Made by a program: the position numbers and the translations under genes. Shown here piece by piece: positions 63,288 through 64,000 of a stretch of DNA of 64,000 nt. The stretch's first letter is position 1. The number at the start of each line of letters is the position of its first letter. The notes beneath the pieces are model-generated. The model did no database searches and was not told where the DNA came from. It worked only from the letters and a program-made list of their open reading frames with translations. The DNA lies in NCBI RefSeq assembly GCF_014472395.1, contig NZ_JACSZW010000008.1, positions 1 to 64,000 of the forward strand, in the 5' to 3' direction. The DNA is from Pedobacter sp. N36a (GTDB taxonomy: Bacteria > Bacteroidota > Bacteroidia > Sphingobacteriales > Sphingobacteriaceae).

Positions 63288-63336
63288 ATAACCAAAATAC
63301 CCTATGAGTAAATTACTCATAGGGTATTTTGGTTAT
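63288..63336 (+). terminator. Terminator after the receptor-lipoprotein pair
   Basis: The 23-nt arms 63288-63310 and 63314-63336 are perfectly complementary with a three-base loop. The stem is unusually long and ends with a T-rich stretch. Confidence 0.9.
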
Positions 63337-63358
63337 TATCTTTTGATATTGACCTGAA

Positions 63359-63583
63359 TTGGTTATTGTTTCCTCATGTGAGAAGGAAGATGTTGTGTTG
63401 GTTAAAGAGCCGATAATAACAATCCCCGGTATAATGAATAGAGTAGCTGATGAACACTTGCTTAAGTTCCTGTCCATATCTCTTGGTGTTCAGCTATCGG
63501 AAATTTCCTATTTGAAAGATTCGAATGAATTTCTGATAAGAAATATCAAATTCAATAGAACGGAGATAGAGGATCATTATTAG
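63359..63583 (+). pseudogene. Degenerate lipoprotein fragment (possibly M57-like protease N-terminus)
   Basis: A 74-codon frame begins at TTG 63359. It starts VIVSSCEKEDVVLVKEPI, which looks like the tail of a lipoprotein signal peptide with lipobox VSSC, but the upstream hydrophobic part is missing because a stop (TGA) lies just before. The rest (SEISYLKDSNEFLIRNI) resembles the N-terminal propeptide of Bacteroidota M57-like metalloproteases from memory. The following bases contain short frames that end quickly (a frame from 63584 to 63619 reads MANIYRAEHGE). Together this looks like a decayed gene. It could also be a small lipoprotein with a mis-set start. Confidence 0.4.
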
Positions 63584-63659
63584 ATGGCGAATATTTATCG
63601 TGCTGAACACGGAGAGTAGCTGTGAAGTATTTAAAAACTGGAAAACAGATATCCATGTA

Positions 63660-63704
63660 AAAAACAAAGAACCCCGATAGCAACTATCGGGGTTCTTTGT
63701 TTTT
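63660..63704. terminator. Bidirectional terminator at the right end
   Basis: The arms 63660-63680 and 63684-63704 are complementary over 21 bp with a CAA loop; T runs appear on both sides. It ends the minus-strand gene that stops at 63703 and any plus-strand transcript. Confidence 0.92.
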
Positions 63705-64000
63705 AAAAGTTCTTGCCAACCTTCTCCAGCATTTCTGCAGGAATGTTCTGCATATCTACCAGGAGGAATCCGTCCAGACAATCGGAGAATTTAGGGTCAA
63801 TATTGAAACAGATGATTTTTGCATTCAGGTTCATGTATTGTCTTAACAATACCGGAATCTTAATGTGTGTATTCTCAATATCTGAGATCAAACTATCCAG
63901 GTCTTTCAAGGATTCACTACTTTCTACCAGCAGGTTCTTGTCAATGGCAGATAAGTCTGCTTTAAATTTGTTCTTAGGTTTCACGAAAGCCGCCAGTTCG
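63703..64000 (-). CDS. C-terminal part of a probable acyltransferase (GNAT/hemolysin-like), cut by window edge
   Basis: On the minus strand the frame is open to the window end, giving 98 residues that end in MLEKVGKNF. The segment THIKIPVLLRQYMNLNAKII followed by CFNIDPKFSDCLDGFLLVD resembles the C-terminus of Bacteroidota hemolysin-like N-acyltransferases (OlsB/PlsC-fused type), which acylate ornithine or lysophospholipids. The catalytic domain lies outside the window, so the assignment rests on a family pattern. The GTG at 63984 is an internal Val, not a start. Confidence 0.55.
   Translation of the reverse strand, partial: ELAAFVKPKNKFKADLSAIDKNLLVESSESLKDLDSLISDIENTHIKIPVLLRQYMNLNAKIICFNIDPKFSDCLDGFLLVDMQNIPAEMLEKVGKNF

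Noticed and set aside
1-64000. CRISPR arrays, prophage or defence system
   Set aside because: No regularly spaced repeats, phage structural genes, Cas, restriction, toxin-antitoxin or other defence genes could be recognised.

Overview
This window is chromosomal DNA of a member of the Bacteroidota, most likely a Pedobacter-like member of the Sphingobacteriaceae. The evidence is SusC/SusD pairs, a hybrid two-component system, a FecR/ECF sigma module, an mre-rod cluster with Bacteroidota-type proteins, absence of Shine-Dalgarno-like sites, and repeated matches to the Bacteroidota promoter (TTTG about 17-22 nt upstream of TAnnTTTG). The genus is an inference from general protein resemblance.

Layout, left to right. 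1-95 is the 3' end of an IS transposase, followed by tRNA-Phe(GAA) with its own promoter and terminator. 661-5458 holds a LacI-type regulator, a luciferase-like monooxygenase, an FMN reductase/lipoprotein pair, a DsrE-like secreted protein and a small lipoprotein. 5537-11327 is a tripartite RND efflux operon (TolC, RND pump, adaptor) whose pump lacks the usual TM10 lysine. 11514-18419 is an ECF sigma factor, FecR anti-sigma factor, STN-containing SusC and SusD: a cell-surface-signalling nutrient uptake module. 18420-18839 is gene-free but holds a perfect palindrome and a possible minus-strand small RNA. Ferritin and a 39-residue Lys/Cys-rich protein follow.

20074-39305 is a polysaccharide utilisation locus. 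A divergent hybrid histidine kinase/AraC regulator (1369 aa) faces two tandem SusC/SusD pairs, then a beta-helix protein, a lipoprotein metzincin-like protease with a discoidin-like domain, and a GH2 glycosidase. Combining a protease with glycan-active enzymes suggests a glycoprotein or proteoglycan target.

39458-58844 is mostly housekeeping: FemAB-like transferase, thymidine kinase, the cell-shape operon mreB-mreC-mreD-mrdA-rodA (minus strand), purH, purN, rpsT, a RadC-like protein, an EEP-family hydrolase, pheT, a coiled-coil protein plus zapA, a likely 6S RNA, rny and an Mpo1-like membrane protein. 58958-63234 encodes a TonB-dependent receptor and a partner lipoprotein. The right end holds a degenerate lipoprotein fragment and the C-terminus of a probable acyltransferase on the minus strand.

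I do not see a CRISPR array, prophage, defence island or biosynthetic cluster. The most interesting leads are the protease-containing PUL, the 6S RNA candidate, the atypical RND proton relay, and several unannotated small elements (a microprotein, mini-ORF, sRNA candidate and intergenic repeat).
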